64,000 bases of DNA from Lycocorax pyrrhopterus obiensis (lineage: Eukaryota > Chordata > Aves > Passeriformes > Paradisaeidae). Positions within the stretch are counted from its first letter, which is position 1; the number at the start of each line of letters is the position of its first letter. The notes under the pieces are model-generated. The model was given only the letters and a program-made list of their open reading frames with translations. It had not been told where the DNA came from and searched no databases. This document shows, piece by piece, positions 1 through 14,400 of the stretch. The position numbers and the translations under genes were made by a program. The stretch is from the NCBI GenBank assembly GCA_014706295.1, contig JACSVZ010000007.1:7866808-7930807 (forward strand). The letters run 5' to 3'.

Positions 1-2689
1 CTCCTCCTCCCTGCAAAGGCCTTTGCACAGCTCAGAGAGATGTCCCAGGCTTCCCATCCAGTATTCTGCTACTCTCAGAAGCAGGGTCCGCACAGAGAGA
101 ATCTATCTCAGGCCAGCAATCTTCCCTTAATTAAGTCTTCCCTATCCTGCAGCACTGGGATGCTAGTCACAGACTGTGATCATGGGAAATCAATAATACA
201 GGTTTATTTAGCTACATCCTTCAGGGGCCCTTGGAGAGCAAACAAACATCCCCCTGCAACAGGTAGCAGCAGAATTCAAGCTTTCTAGTGGACTCTCAGA
301 CCTGAGAAGTCAAAATTAAAGGAGCTTATAAAGAACAGGAACCTGCAGAGCAGTTTTTGGAGTGGTTGTTCAGGGGCTCTGCAGCTCTCCTTCCTTGGCA
401 GGTCTAGTCCCTGACTGCATCACATAGCCCTGACTGTCTCCAGCAAGTGATCTCTTTTGTGCTCTTTAGGAAGATCCTAGAGAGGGATCATTTGCAAGCT
501 GTGCCCAGTGTCAGACACAGTCACTGACTTTACAAGACCCCAGAGCTCCAGTTTTGCACCACAGGAGTCCACTCAGAGCACAGCTTGGTGTTTCTGCTAA
601 AACCCCGAGGACAAAGCAAACACCATTACTGCAGCTCCTTTAGGGGTGGTAGTTAGCAAGGAGCTCTGTTTAGGAGAGAAGGCACACAGCTGCTCACAGG
701 TGCCTGGAGAGAAGGTCACACCCAGTTATTTGTCCACAATAAGATAAAAAGCTTTCACCTGACTTTGGCAAAAGCCAAGACTTCACATTTAATGAACACA
801 AGCCTTACTCAAAGCCCTGAGAGCAGAGGGTTGGCAGGGAGAAGAGAGCCTTAAGAACACTGAATTTCTTGAATAATACCATGGAATTGTGTGTTTTACA
901 AAAGGCCGGTCTGCACTGCAGCATGATTGAATCACAAATAAATGCAACAGGGAGGTGAAGCTGTTGGGCTGAAGGCAGAACATAACAAGCCCACCACACT
1001 CACTACATTTGCTGGGAATGTTCCAACAATTCGCCTGCACTTGCAGGTTTGTTCGGTTCCTAAATAGGGAAAGGTGAATACATGTTTCAACAATGAACAG
1101 ATACATCTATCATATTGCTAATGATATTGGTGGATATGAGTGGATACATATAACATGTGGTTGGATGGTTCATCTAGAGGTTAGCTTTGGCTCAGGGCCT
1201 GTTGTTCAGGCCTCAGTACTTCAACTTGACAAGCACCAGCCAAAAACTGTCAAGACCTCACTAAGCCCCAGAGGCATTCCCTGTACATGTCACTCCTCTG
1301 CCTCTTAACTGGAATTAAGGAAGAGCATAGGGAAAGGACTTGTGTGAGGTAGTAACTCATCATCATTTCACCTGCTGAACAAAAAAGGAGAAAGGGCTGG
1401 AGCAAACCCTTCATTGCAGGAAAACACATTGAAAAGTTACTAGAAAATCCATTTTGTAGGAACTGCTATAAATTCATATGTATAATTAAACTTAAACATA
1501 TACACCTCAAGCAATTTTGTGTATATAACCTCTAGAACACCACAGAAGAGACAATTCTATAACTCAGGAAAGCTTTGCCAGCTGGGAACCATCAGCTAAT
1601 TCCATTTAGGTGTGAGACATTTGACTCTAAGGAGAACACAGGTGTAACCAATACAATCAGGTGTAACCAATCAGCACAAGAGAGGCCCAGGGCACACAGA
1701 GAAGTCCCAAAACTGGCTAACAAACATTTCCCAGACACACAGCAGCATTTCACAAACATTAAATACTCCAAGAGGCCACAGCATGTAGCTCAAAATCATT
1801 TGGGTTGGAATAGACCTTGAAAAATCATCTAGTCCACTCCACCAGCCCAAACAGGCATGTTTCATCCCCAAAACTGCTTTCCCCTTCTTCTTTGTAAGAA
1901 GAATCAGCCACACGCTCCATACTTGAGGGGCTTCACAGCCCTTTCCAGATGCTCCTTTTGCTGCTGGACCCTGGGAGCTCCCTGTCCTGCCCACTCAGTG
2001 CACACAGACCACCATGGCAATGCCCCCTCTCCATATACAGACAGCAGACCTGGAGCTTTTAGTCAACACAATCCATCCTTTCCAAAAACTACAGTCATTT
2101 TGAAGCTACTCCATTTATTCCATAACATATCTTCTTGGGGAAGCCTCTTTGGGTAATAGGCAGTTCTCCAGTTACTGTAGCCTCCTCCAGAACTACAAGT
2201 CCTGGTTTACAAGAGGTTTCTGCTGCAACCACTACACCTGACTGACCTCAGATTGAAGGCAGGGAGAAAATTATTGCAGAAGGCACAACTACATCATTCC
2301 CAAAAGTATCTTTTTTGCACCATAAAGAAAACAAGTCTAATTTATACCCCAAATCAGCATTTTAATTGTCTTTTGAACAAGACAATAGAACAATTTTGTA
2401 GGGAACTAACACCTGTGGAGTAAGGTGAAGCCATACCTTAAGAGGAGGTTTAGATTGTATCAATAACAGGCTTGGGAAGAACCCAGTTTGGACAAAACTA
2501 ATGCAGGCTTTCCCTCTAAAAATTGCCGCTTAGCTCGGGCACCCTTGCAGCCTCACAGAGGTGCAGGCAGCACATACCTGCATCAGGGAGGCACCAAAAA
2601 GTAACTCCGTCGGGAAGCCAAGGCAGAGAGGAGACCCCTGACCTCCTCCAGCGCTGGGCATGTTCCAGGAGGCCGTGCCAGAAGCCTTC
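1..2689. other. Intergenic DNA upstream of INAFM2
   Basis: No convincing gene is visible. The open frames are short, unsupported by splice sites, and overlap on both strands. The only recognisable element is a CR1 scrap near 1795-1850. In human the next gene on this side is PLCB2, but no PLCB2 exon is recognisable here. Composition becomes GC-rich only from about 2640 onward, on the approach to the INAFM2 CpG island. Confidence 0.6.
1793..1850 (-). mobile_element. CR1 LINE 3'-end fragment
   Basis: The plus strand reads TTTGGGTTGGAATAGACC followed by a stretch close to 'atcatctagtccactcc' and 'cagcccaaacagg'. This is the reverse complement of a CR1 3' tail, so the element lies on the minus strand. 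The match fades after about 60 bases, so this is an old, short remnant. The family is clear, but the exact right boundary is not. Confidence 0.65.
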
Positions 2690-3560
<871 letters not shown>

Positions 3561-5440
3561 TGGAGACTGACCGGAGACTGACCTGGAGACTGACTCGGCC
3601 CCGTTTGGACTCGATGGAACTGCGGTATCTTCTTTTCCCCCCGTTTTTTCCTCAAAAGGGAATTTTGTGGCTTCGTTTTCTTCCTCACCAGGGCTAGCTT
3701 CTCCCTTTGAACCCGCATTGAATTCCTGCGCTGTTTATGCCAGTCTGTTACCTATACAAGGATATTGGTGTCCAAAATTCCTCGCTATTTACAGGATCAG
3801 CTGGGAACAATACCAATTTAGAGGCTGTAATCCATTGTTGAAGTAAAAACAGTTTTGTTTAACGATGAGCATAAACTTATTTAAAATATGTGGAAGGTAA
3901 ATTGACTTGTTTACTATATTAAAATATTTTCCCAATATGAAAGTCTCTGTAACAAAGTATGTTCTCTTCGGTGGTGGGAGGAAGAGTGCTGAACTGGAAG
4001 GGGTCTGAGTAGCAAAAACTTGGCCACTGCAATGGGCAGCTGTGGTATATGATGTTGATTCATTTGTCATTGGTCTCCGTAGGTGAGGCTGGAGAAACCT
4101 CTGTACGTGCCTAAATCCTGCTAATTGTGGAAACGAAGCAGTGGTGCTGGAAAGGTTTGATCTGTGCTGGCAGAGCAGGTGGAGCTGTGGCGGTGGGTGC
4201 TGGTGGGCTCTGAGCTGCAGCGTGGTTGTACTCTCGTGCTGCTGCCTGCGAGGGATGGCAGCGCTTATGGATTGTCCCTGCACCTCGGGGGCATGCGGAA
4301 CCGGGGTAAGTCTGGGCCAGGCAGCTCCTGGTGTGCCCTGGAAAGGCTCTCCTCCCAGCTCCATGGTTTCCTGCCCTGTGGTCCTCAGAAATCTTCTGTT
4401 CCTTGGTGAGCAGGGTGAAAAAATGGCCTTTAATGACTCTGGGATGTGGGATATCAACTAGGAAGCAGTAAGAGCCATGTTGTTCCAAGCTGCAGCTTTC
4501 CAGATGGATGGATTCAGCTGAATCTGTGAGGCTGCCAGGCTGTACTGCATCCCTGTGAAAGAATCACAGCAGTTCAGGTTCCTTCTGCTGAGGGATACAA
4601 ATGTGCTGTAACGTGGCGTACGTATTTCAGTTGTGCAGATCACAAAGCTACCGTAAAATACGGCACTTGGCTGCTTGAAAAGAGCTGCTTCATATCAAAA
4701 TCGGAGTTTGGGACTGTGGTGGTTTCTTAAGGCCGCATCATCAACTGGGCATTGCCTTTACAGCATCTGTGAAAGGTAGAACCAGGAGCAGAGGGCTTGC
4801 AGGGAGAAATGAGGAGTGGTTTGTGATCTTCTTTTCACCCTCCTTTCCAGTTTTCTGGGGAGCATGCAGGGAAGGCTGTGCGTTGTTAGAACAGAAAGCT
4901 GGTGGGAAGGACAAAACGATCCCACTTAAGTCACTTTAGCCAAAATCATGGGATCACTGCCACCCTCCTGCGGGGCAGGTGGAGGAGCTGGAAGCACTGT
5001 GCCAGCAGACGGCTGCCCTGCAGCTGTCACCTCCCAAGCTGCTTCTCTGCTCTCCCTGTTCATCTGCAGGGTGAAAGCTGAGTGTCCTGGAGCAGCACCG
5101 GCTCCTGGCCCCATGGGTGTCTGTTCTGTGAGCGGGTGATTTTGTTCCCTTGGTGGTTCTACCTGCAGCGTGTTGATCCCTCTCCGTGGGGCTGCGCATG
5201 CCCACAGCAGTTCCGGGTCCTGGTGACAGTGATGCCATTTGCTGGCCTGGGGATACACCTCTGGTTGTGGGGGAAAGTTCCTGCAGCTCCCCGAGGGACG
5301 AATGAGTGACAGAGAAACAAGGCTCACTGTGGTGCCAGTTGAGTTTAGTCTGCTCCTTGGCTCAGGTGCTAAATTCAGAACCAGTTGGGAAGTGTCTCTG
5401 AGAAGGAGCTTGTGTTTAACTTGTAAAACCTTTGGAGATA

Positions 5441-5446
5441 AATAAA
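5441..5446 (+). promoter_or_regulatory. INAFM2: Candidate polyadenylation signal of INAFM2
   Basis: AATAAA followed within 10-30 bases by TGTGTGCAATG and a T-rich run, the usual arrangement of a cleavage site. It lies about 2 kb past the INAFM2 stop codon on the same strand. Confidence 0.5.
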
Positions 5447-8400
5447 GCTGTGTGCAATGAGATGGATGCTGGGATTTCTCTGTTGCTAGCCTGCAGCTCG
5501 GAGCTGGTGACTCTGTAGCGGCTCCGAACGGTACATCCAATGTGTGCTGAGTGTCCAGGGCCTCCTGGCATCCTTCACTTTAACTGCAATTGCTCTCAGA
5601 AGACTAATAGAGCCTGGCTGCATGGCGCAGAGGGGAGAGGAAGTGAATGGAATTAAATGGGCTGCATGGCCCTCTTCCAACCTGTCGTGTAACTGCTGAG
5701 AGACGCCTTGTACTCAGGAGCAGGAACAACCTAAAGCTCTTTACCTGGCTTGTGGTTTTGGTAGCAAAGGATCTCTGGGACAGAGACAGTGCTCAGATCC
5801 GCTGGATCAAAGGGAACAGGCCCTTCACTGATGGCTGCCTCCCCTTCTGGTGCTAAAAATAGTTGATGAGCCAGTACGAGGATGGTTGTGGCTGTCTGCA
5901 TTCCTGTAGGAAAGTGCAGGCTTGGTGAGTTCCCAGACTGTGTTTTTGCATCTTCTCCTCTGCTGACAAACAGATTTCAGTGAAATGCTGCTATTTCTGT
6001 ACCTATTACAACTGGCTTTGGAGCATCCTGGGGCTTCACTCCGGTTGTACTGAGCGTGCCAGGGAGGGGAAGTTGCCTGGGGAAGATGCAGAAGGGTTGT
6101 GGGCTGCCGGCCTAATGGCCAGGGAGCTTTGGTGATTTCAGCAGCCTGGTTTTCCAAATCTTCTGTACCCATATTCTTCAGCTACAATGTCTTCCCCATC
6201 CTTTTTCTAGCCAGGAATCGTAGCCCTCCAGAGGCAGATGTTTTCCCGTTGGGATGCTGTTGCCAGCCTGTGATGAGCTCGTTGCTGTGCTTCTTACTCT
6301 TGTCATGACAGACTGTTGAAGAAATTGGTGACTAAGTGCACTTTGCAAATACTCTAGTAACAGAAATGGCTCATCTGGACTGGTTTCTAGGTGTAAGCTA
6401 ACTCAAAATTCAGGGCACTAGGGACTTCTTGGAAAGTAGATTGGCTGCAACAGATACTTGGACTGGGAATTTTTACATTATGTTGCTATTGTTGTACTGA
6501 GACAGTCATCTGCATCTCAACAGAATTGCTTTAGTGCCCTAAAATGGTGCAGTCACCAGTCTGGGGTAAAGCTGAGGTTTAAAAGGCAGATGGTTGTGTT
6601 GTCTGTTATGTTAATTCAGCTCCAGTTCACCCTTTCCCTTCATTGCTCCTCAAAAAAATAATAAAATTCAAGTTCACTTAGTGTGACTACATCAGGCAAG
6701 ACAAGGGACAGGGTTGTGTGTTGCTTCTTAGGTAGAAATGACTGTAACCTTGTGATTCAGGATGTTGATTCCTTGGAATTGCTGGGGAGGGTTATTCCCT
6801 TCACACAACTGCTGTCCTGCGTGTCCCCTGCCAACAGAGTTGTGCCGTATTCCTGGTGTGTGCACGTAGGTGAGGAAGGGAGATGCCTGGAAGTCAGCTG
6901 GATGAAGGAGATACTCAAATGTGAGTGAAATACCTTAAAGCCCTTTGCTTTCGTGATAGAAGGAGATTGACAAGAGTCTCAGAACTTCTGACTCTGGGAT
7001 GCTCCTGTAAAGGCATGATGGCTATAAGCACATGGCTGGAATTCTGGCATCTGTGCTTTTATTTTTTTACTTCATTTTTTTATTGATTAAACGTGGTAAT
7101 AATTTTGTAATGCAAACTTTTCCTCTAAGTTTTGAGTCTGTGTATCATTTAAGGCCCGAGTTCCAGATTTTTGTCCTCTGAGAGCCTTTAAAAAATGGTG
7201 GCACAGGGAACAGAGGTTGTTTGTCCAAATCTCCTTGGCTCTCTTCTTGCACATAGATGCCTCTGGCTCACACCTATTTATCGACATCTAATACTTGCCC
7301 TCTGCCTGTGCATGCTGGTCTTGTCCCAATGAGCCCAGTTTGTCCAAGGAGAGCATTTGGTGTAAGTGATGTGCAGAGGGACCAGAAGGAAGGGAAATAG
7401 CAGGAAAGAGAGTTACTGGAGCATGTAATCTGCTCCAGCAGCTGGCTCACATTTCCATCTCTAAAAGCTCTCTTTTCCTCGTGCACGTTCTCTTGTGGGC
7501 TCATCCGATGCAATGCACGTCATCTTAATCCCAGATTCCTGTGCAGTATTTCTGACGGGGAATCTTGGCTTAATCCCTGAGTGTAGCTGAAAAGCAGTTC
7601 TGTGGTGTAGTGATGATAACAAAATCAATGGCTGCTTCTGGGCATCAGTGATTTCCTTCAGAGAAGTCAAAGCTGATCTCGGTGGGCTGCTCAGGGGCGT
7701 GTTACCAGCAGCCGGCTCTGAGTCCTGGAGCTGCTGGAGCACACAGAGAGGGGAATGGGGTAAGAAACAGTCATAGCCAAGCTGGAGCATGAAGCAAAGG
7801 AGATGAAGCTTGGCTTGTGGCTGTTCCACAGGTGTTCGGAGGCAGTTTTGGGAAAGCTGGCCAGGTGCTGTGCCACTGCACTGGGATGGTGTGAGCAGGA
7901 ATTGGCCGCGGACTTCCCAGTGTTGCCTGCCAGTGCCTGCGGAGGCTGGGAGCTGGTCGAGCTGTTGCTGTACAACCTTTCCAGGGAAGGCAGCAGGCAA
8001 TGTCCTGAACTTCCCAGCAGTGCTGTATCCTGCTGCTGCTCTGAGTCTCTCATTGAATTGAAAAGCACTAATTGCTGTATTATGCACTTAAAATACAAAA
8101 TTGATGGCTAAATGCCAGTGCCCTCTGCCACTTGCAACCAGTTTATCTGGAGGGAGATTGGTGTGGAAAACCAGTGAAATTTTCTGTTATTTTTACGCCT
8201 AGAGACTCTGTATTGGGCTTTACTGGTCAGTGGCCTGTGTGTATGCTCCTGCTGCAGGTATTGGACTTGTTGAGGTAGGAATGGAGAGCTGAACTGCTTA
8301 CAGGATTTTGTGTTATTGCCTCCTTCAGCAATTGCTTTGGAAACAGGTATCTCCAACTTTATCCAGATGTATTTTTGTCCTTGGCTTGAAGTTTTTTAAA

Positions 8401-10637
8401 TTAACTTCTTTATGCAAGAGCTGACTCACTAGTCTGGGATCAATTCTGATAGTTTTAGCTACAGAGTTGCTGTCTTGAAATTGATTGTAAATTTTTAAGG
8501 AAAAGAACAGTGTCTAGTGGCAAGCTGATCCTTCGGTTTGAAGGAAAAAGCATTCTGCCTCAGAGTGCTGCTGCTTCCCTGGTGTCTGGAAAAGCTGGAA
8601 CAACTTCCACCAAATCCCTGAGCTACCAGACACTGCTGGGAAGGAACAGGTACCTGTGCAGGCAGGTGACTGAACTCTTCGAGCTGCCATTACATTTGCT
8701 TGCAAGAAAAGTGCAGTGGTGATGAGGTGGTGGTGGCTTTGATGCCTCAGTGAAAAAGTGATCCTCATCTTCCTGGCATCACAGCAGGGAGCTTTTGTGG
8801 TGAGGAAGCTGAGCTAGCCCAGGAATTCAGTGCTTCCCGAAGGAATCAGTGCTCTGAACTGGACCTGTTGCTCTAAAAAGCAGAGATTACTGATTCAATT
8901 TGGAAAACTCTACATGTGGAACTGAGAAACAGTAAGAAACGGGAGGTTTTTCCTCATTCCAACTTTTATTTCATATAAATAATCCCTCTACATCAGATTT
9001 GTCAACTTTTCAGTTTTTTCTGTCACCATAAAGAAGAAACAGCTAAGCCACAGTTGTCTGAAAAATCACAACCCAGGCACCAAACAAAGTGCATCAAGCA
9101 AAGTGTTAATGAGCAGAAAAAAATACACTTAGAACAGGCACAACCTGTCCAGTCCCATCCCCGGAGCCTGGATCAGACTCAGTCCTTGCTGGGTATCATT
9201 ACCTGCAAAGTCACTTGGAAGAAAGGAAAAAAAGGAGGGAATGGAGGACCAGTGATGGTTTTCCTTTCAGAATGGAGTCTAGGGCAGTAAGGTCTTTTAT
9301 CTCTTCAACACAGTGCTGGACCAGGGCATTGTAAAATTCCTGCCTGGCCAGGTGTCCGACTGCTGCTGGGGGGCAACAGCTCTTGAGCTGAGACTGTGTG
9401 TTTCATGGACCATGAGGCAAGCTGGCTCCTGGGAAATGCTGGTAATGACTCAGTCTGACTGGACCAAGAGTGAGGTCAGAGACCTGATGTACAAAATAAT
9501 AATAAATTTAAAAACTAAACAATTGCAAGCAGGTTTTTGAGCCAGTCAGATAAGGAAAATCAGCCTTTAACAGTGATGGAGAAGCTCCGGGTCCTGGAGC
9601 AGTTTTACAATCTTCTATTTATCTGTTCTTTTATCTGTTGGGTAAGTCCAAATAAACCCAGTGTGGGCTTTGGTGGGGTGGAGATGTTTCTACTGATAAA
9701 ACACAAAAGCTGAATGCTCTGTTTCTTGATAATACCTGGTGTGACGCCAGTAAAGTGTCCTGAATTTGGCACAGGGAGGAAATTCCCAGGCTCTTGCTTC
9801 ATGATAGGTGTCACGGGTCTAAGTCATGTGGAAAACCAAATGTTTGTCTGTGCAAATATTAGTTTATTAAAGCAGCGTAGAGTATTTCAGTCCACACGTG
9901 CCAACCTGATCTCCAGGGCAGTCTGCCAGCCTGGTCAGCCAACGTCCTGCAGGACATTCCAGGCAGTCTCCATACACACCTGTCCCAGGGATGTTTACTC
10001 TGGCATCAAGTTTTAGAGCAGCACCTCGAAGTGAGGGTGATGCCAACTCTGCTCTGTCATTCAGAAGTCAGAAATTATGTTGTGTTATTCCTTGTGCCTT
10101 CTCCATAACTGGTAGCTGTATTCCAGTTAGGTCCTAGCTTGCTGTAACTGGAAAGCCAAGCAGCTGGAGTTCCTGCACGTTTGTGCTTGTAAATGCTCCT
10201 CCAGGTCCTCCATTTGAAAGGTATCTTTAAGGCCAGGTAAGAAGGTCTGCAGGACAGCTTAGAGAGGATTTCTGCCCTCTTATTCAAGCACAAGGCTATG
10301 GAAGGCACAACCAGGAAGGTGAAAATGTTTGATATGAAGTCTTGGACCTCCAGCTCCAGTCTGGCCTGGGTCCTGCTGCCAACTGCTTTGGGCAGTGTGG
10401 TGGAGGAGGAAGATTATTGTGCTGTCCCCCTCCTTGCCGTGCTGCAGGGATGCCCAGTTACCCTTGGAAAGGGGGCACAGCGTTTGCTGAGCTATGCACA
10501 CATCTGGTCACCGGAGCAGCCACCTTCCTTGGCACAAAGCACTGTCCTGATGTGCTCCGCAGCCTCTAAGAGGGGAGGAGAGCTGGAGGCTCTTCAAGGA
10601 GGAGGTGCTGGGGTTGATCTGTGCTTGTCAGAAGCGC

Positions 10638-10672
10638 TCCATCCATCCATTCATCCATCCATTCATCCATCC
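10638..10672. repeat. (ATCC)n microsatellite
   Basis: About 35 bases of ATCC units with two ATTC variants, readable directly. Confidence 0.9.
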
Positions 10673-11175
10673 TGCTCATGCCCCACGGCCCCTGCCACTA
10701 CCATACACCTCTGCCAACACTTCAACCACGTGCAAACCTTTAGTACAAGAGCTCTGAACACTACTTCTTCACCCACCTACTGAACTACACCCTAACACCT
10801 CACCCCTCTGCTTTGCCAGTCACCTCTTCCTGCTGTTCCAGTGGCGGACACAGCCCCTGCCATGTGCAGGCCCCTCCAGCCTTTGGGGAAAAAAGGGGGG
10901 CGTGCCCAGAAACCCAAGCCATAACTTTAAACAGAATTAGTCATTAAATAAAATAAAGTGCATCCAGTAGACATTTCCTTGGCTTGCCACACAGCTGCAA
11001 TATATGCCAAACAAATAGATAAGTGATGTTCTCTGTAGGGTGGGAGTGTGTGCAGCCTTCCCTGTCTTTTGACATAGGGAAGGGGGATGCCAGAACTGTG
11101 GGTGGGGGTGGTGATGGGGACCCCACGTGTTGTGAATGGTGCTGAAGGGCACTGGGCAGGTGCTGAAAGCTGATT

Positions 11176-11463
11176 TCATAGAAGGTAAAAGAGTGAGGAC
11201 AAGCTTGCGCTCCTCTTCTCCTCCACCGCCTCCAGCACGTTATCCTGCGAAACGAGAGCAGAGACAGCCACGGGATTATCAATCTCCAGGGAGCTGCTGA
11301 GCTGTAAATTAAAATGTCTGCTGAGTTCCACCCTGCCCTTCCTGCACGGCTGGGGCTGCTTGGGAGGCACCACTGGGGCATAACCCAGATACTTGCTGCC
11401 AAATCCGACAGGAGCAGTGGAGGCTCTGCAGCCCAGGGGATGAGCTGACTCTACCAGTCTGGA
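11176..11463 (-). other. Unidentified coding-like block
   Basis: This minus-strand frame is open for 95 codons between the TAA at 11464-11466 and the stop near 11176. It contains CpGs that are scarce in the flanks. The translation looks balanced rather than repetitive (for example KYLGYAPVVPPKQPQ and SSSLEIDNPVAVSALVSQDN), but I do not recognise it. Two acceptor-like sites lie inside on the minus strand (TTTAATTTACAG near 11300 and CTCGTTTCGCAG near 11250). It could be an unannotated exon, a retrocopy fragment or a conserved non-coding element; the plus-strand frame is also partly open. Confidence 0.25.
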
Positions 11464-14400
11464 TTAAACACTCTCTGTCCTCCACTGGGATGGATACATC
11501 AACTTTAATCTTTTCTTATACCTCAGGAACAACAATTCTGACATGTTCTTGTGTGTGCTGGTTCAGCACCTGGAGCATCAAGAGAAGGGGCTGATTTCAG
11601 GCAGGGCTTTGTGATCCTTGCTGGTGAACCCAGCCTGGGGATGCAGCACTTGCGAACCCCAAGGGCAGAGGGCGAATCAGCTTTTCCTAATGAAAAACTA
11701 TCCTGTGAGCGGAGCCTGCTGTCCTAGAGCTGCTTCCAGACCCAGACATGCTGATTTTAATTGAGAAAGGCAGACTTTTTTGTTCTTTTCTAGTTGCCAG
11801 ATGCTTGGGTGCTGCTCAAAATTGCTGAGCTGGCATTTTCCTGCATCCATGTTTAAATCCATAGATCTGCTTTTTGCTGATGCAGATTTCAGCACCCAAA
11901 GCTCCCAAGAAAAGTCAGGGAGGGGGATATAAAAAAAAGAGATGAAATCCTGCAAAGGCAGGAGAGGCCACAAGAAGCTTGGCTTGCATGAAAAAGAAAC
12001 CTCTCAAGGAATCATCTAAAGACACAGCCACAGATATTTAATAAGGAACTGCATTGAAATCAGACCCGAGGTGCTGACATAACTGATGCTGTGTACAGCT
12101 GAGATGAGATTGTTGCTGGAGACTTAATTCCTTCTCCTGTCTATGTGCAGCAGTGAGGGCTGGCTGTGTCCTGCTGCCGAGGGGTGCTCAGTGCTGTGGC
12201 AGCACATTGGGATTTAATGGGCCTGGGAAGGGCCAGAAGCAGATTGTCAGTCACACTTGGTGGTCCAGATATTGTAAAATAATCTGGTTTATGAGTGTGA
12301 CTGACTCCAGCACGAGTTCTCTCTATTGTGAATCTATTTGATCACTGATGCTTTCAGAAGGCTCTGACTGTGTTTCAGTGCTGGGAGACAATTCCCTGCT
12401 TTGCAGTATTATCCTTTCAATACAGACACCTTGTTCCCATGCATGAATGAGTCTTTACAGCCAAGACACTGGTGGGCTTTAAAGTCATTACTTCTCTTGG
12501 TAATTAGCCAGAGTGATTAGCCTTTCTCACATTTCCCACCGTATCCTCTTTCCCGCATGTAGCTCCAGGGCTGATGGGAGATTGAACAGCTCTGGGCTGG
12601 TTGTGAGCTGGGGCTCAGGACCACAGTGCCCCTGGGTGCTGCCTGGGCTTTGCCAGCAGAGTGGGAATTCTGTGGTGGCAGAACTCCTTCTGTGTGTCAG
12701 TGTCACAGGAGAGGACTGACGCAGATTGCTGCTGTCTGTCTCACACCTCCCAGCCTGGCTGGCTGGGGGATGTCACTGGGATGGCCTTCACAGCCAAGCC
12801 AACACCAAGCCCTTGTGGGACCTACTGGTTAGGCCCCACGGGATGGGGGGATGTGCAGAACTCCCTGAAGCTACAGCTGAACATAGCTGATGAAGGTCTG
12901 GGACAGCAGGAACAACTGCAGGATACGAGAGCAGCTCTGTTCCTGGTGTTTGGAATGGCAGCAGCTCGCCCATCAAAGCCCTGAGTTATGTTTAGATGTG
13001 CAAAGCTCCAGGAAGTGCCCCTCAGGATTCAGCTGTGGTGAGCTTCCAAGTGCTCTGACAGGTAGCCACCTTTTCCTAATTTTCCCATATTTATTTCTGG
13101 GCTTCTCCAATACATCGGTCCCCGCCCCAGCATTATGTTCTGGCTTGGATGTTTCTTCCCCTTTGCTGGTGTTCACTACCCACATATCTACAGAGATCAC
13201 AATTCCACTGCTTTCCGCCTTCATTTTCCTAGACTAAACAACATTCCCTCAACAGCCCTGGAGTCCTTCCCTGTGTGTCCTTAGTCTCTTGCACCATTCT
13301 CACAGAATCCCTGTGTTTTCCAATGTTAACACTGTCCTCCTACGCTGTGCCATCACTCCAGAGGTATGGAGACAGCTGTGTCAAGTTCCATTCCCTGACT
13401 CTCCACGAAGACTAAACTCTCCACTTTTAGGTGGTACTCAGAGATGTTCTGGGAATCTGAAATGCCCATGGCATGACGGTGGGCTCCAGAGGGTGGTGTG
13501 GGCTGCAGGAAGGACCAGGGAAGTCGATGCTATTCGAGACAAGCCCTTGACCCTGCCGATCCTAGGCCAACTCCCCAAACATACCAGCAGATGGTATCTT
13601 CCTGTCTCCTGAACCTCAAGGAAGCTGGTTGTTCTTCCGGAGCTCCGTAACTGTTCTGGGAAGTGCTGGTTTCTGCTCGTGCTGCTTCCTGCACCAACCT
13701 TGGGCACTGGTTTGCATCAGAGCTGACCTCTGCTGACCTCCTCCGTCCTGCAGTATTCAGGCCCTGCCTGCCCCACTCCTGTTTACGTCAGCCAGTGCTG
13801 CAAGGTCAGATCCCTGGAGCTGCTCTGGAAATCTACCCCCAGCTGCATTTTCTCTAAAGATGTTAAGATTAATTTTCTCAAGAGAATTCAGGGAAAAGCT
13901 TCTGTGGTTTTTGTGTATCGTTTACTTCTCTGGGACTTGTTGGACATTCTCCAGGGATTCCAGTCCTGCACTTCGAGTAAATATTTATTCCTTGTTATTT
14001 GAAGCAAAGGATGAAAGCCCCACCACACTCTCTGCACAGCATCTCCCACTGATTTGAAGGTGCTGGAGACTTTTAATGCCATAAATAGACGTTGGGAGGG
14101 GGAGCTGTGAAACCCACGTGGTGGCTGCCCAGGGCTGTGGTTGTGCAGGAAGGGATGTGAGATCTGCATTTAATGTGAGTGGGACACGGGCCCCGCAGAG
14201 CACGCGAGCAGGGCAGGGGGCTAGCACATCGTTATCACTGAGTACAGATGTTTCCAGCTGTTACAGATACCTACTGAGCTCTGAAGTGGACTGAGGGCCC
14301 TATTACCAAACCATAGGAATCTCCATCGCTGAGATGAAAATGGACTACTCTAATTTATTCTTTCCTCTTAGCTGGTGTCTAATTAAAGTTATCCTGAGTG

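Noticed and set aside
7461..8087. 208-codon minus-strand frame in the INAFM2-CCDC9B spacer
   Set aside because: No recognisable domain, plus-strand frames overlap it in the same interval, and there is no splice or promoter support. Length alone is not enough.
10638..10672. ATCC repeat as a CRISPR-like or structured array
   Set aside because: Simple tetranucleotide microsatellite with no spacers, in a vertebrate genome.
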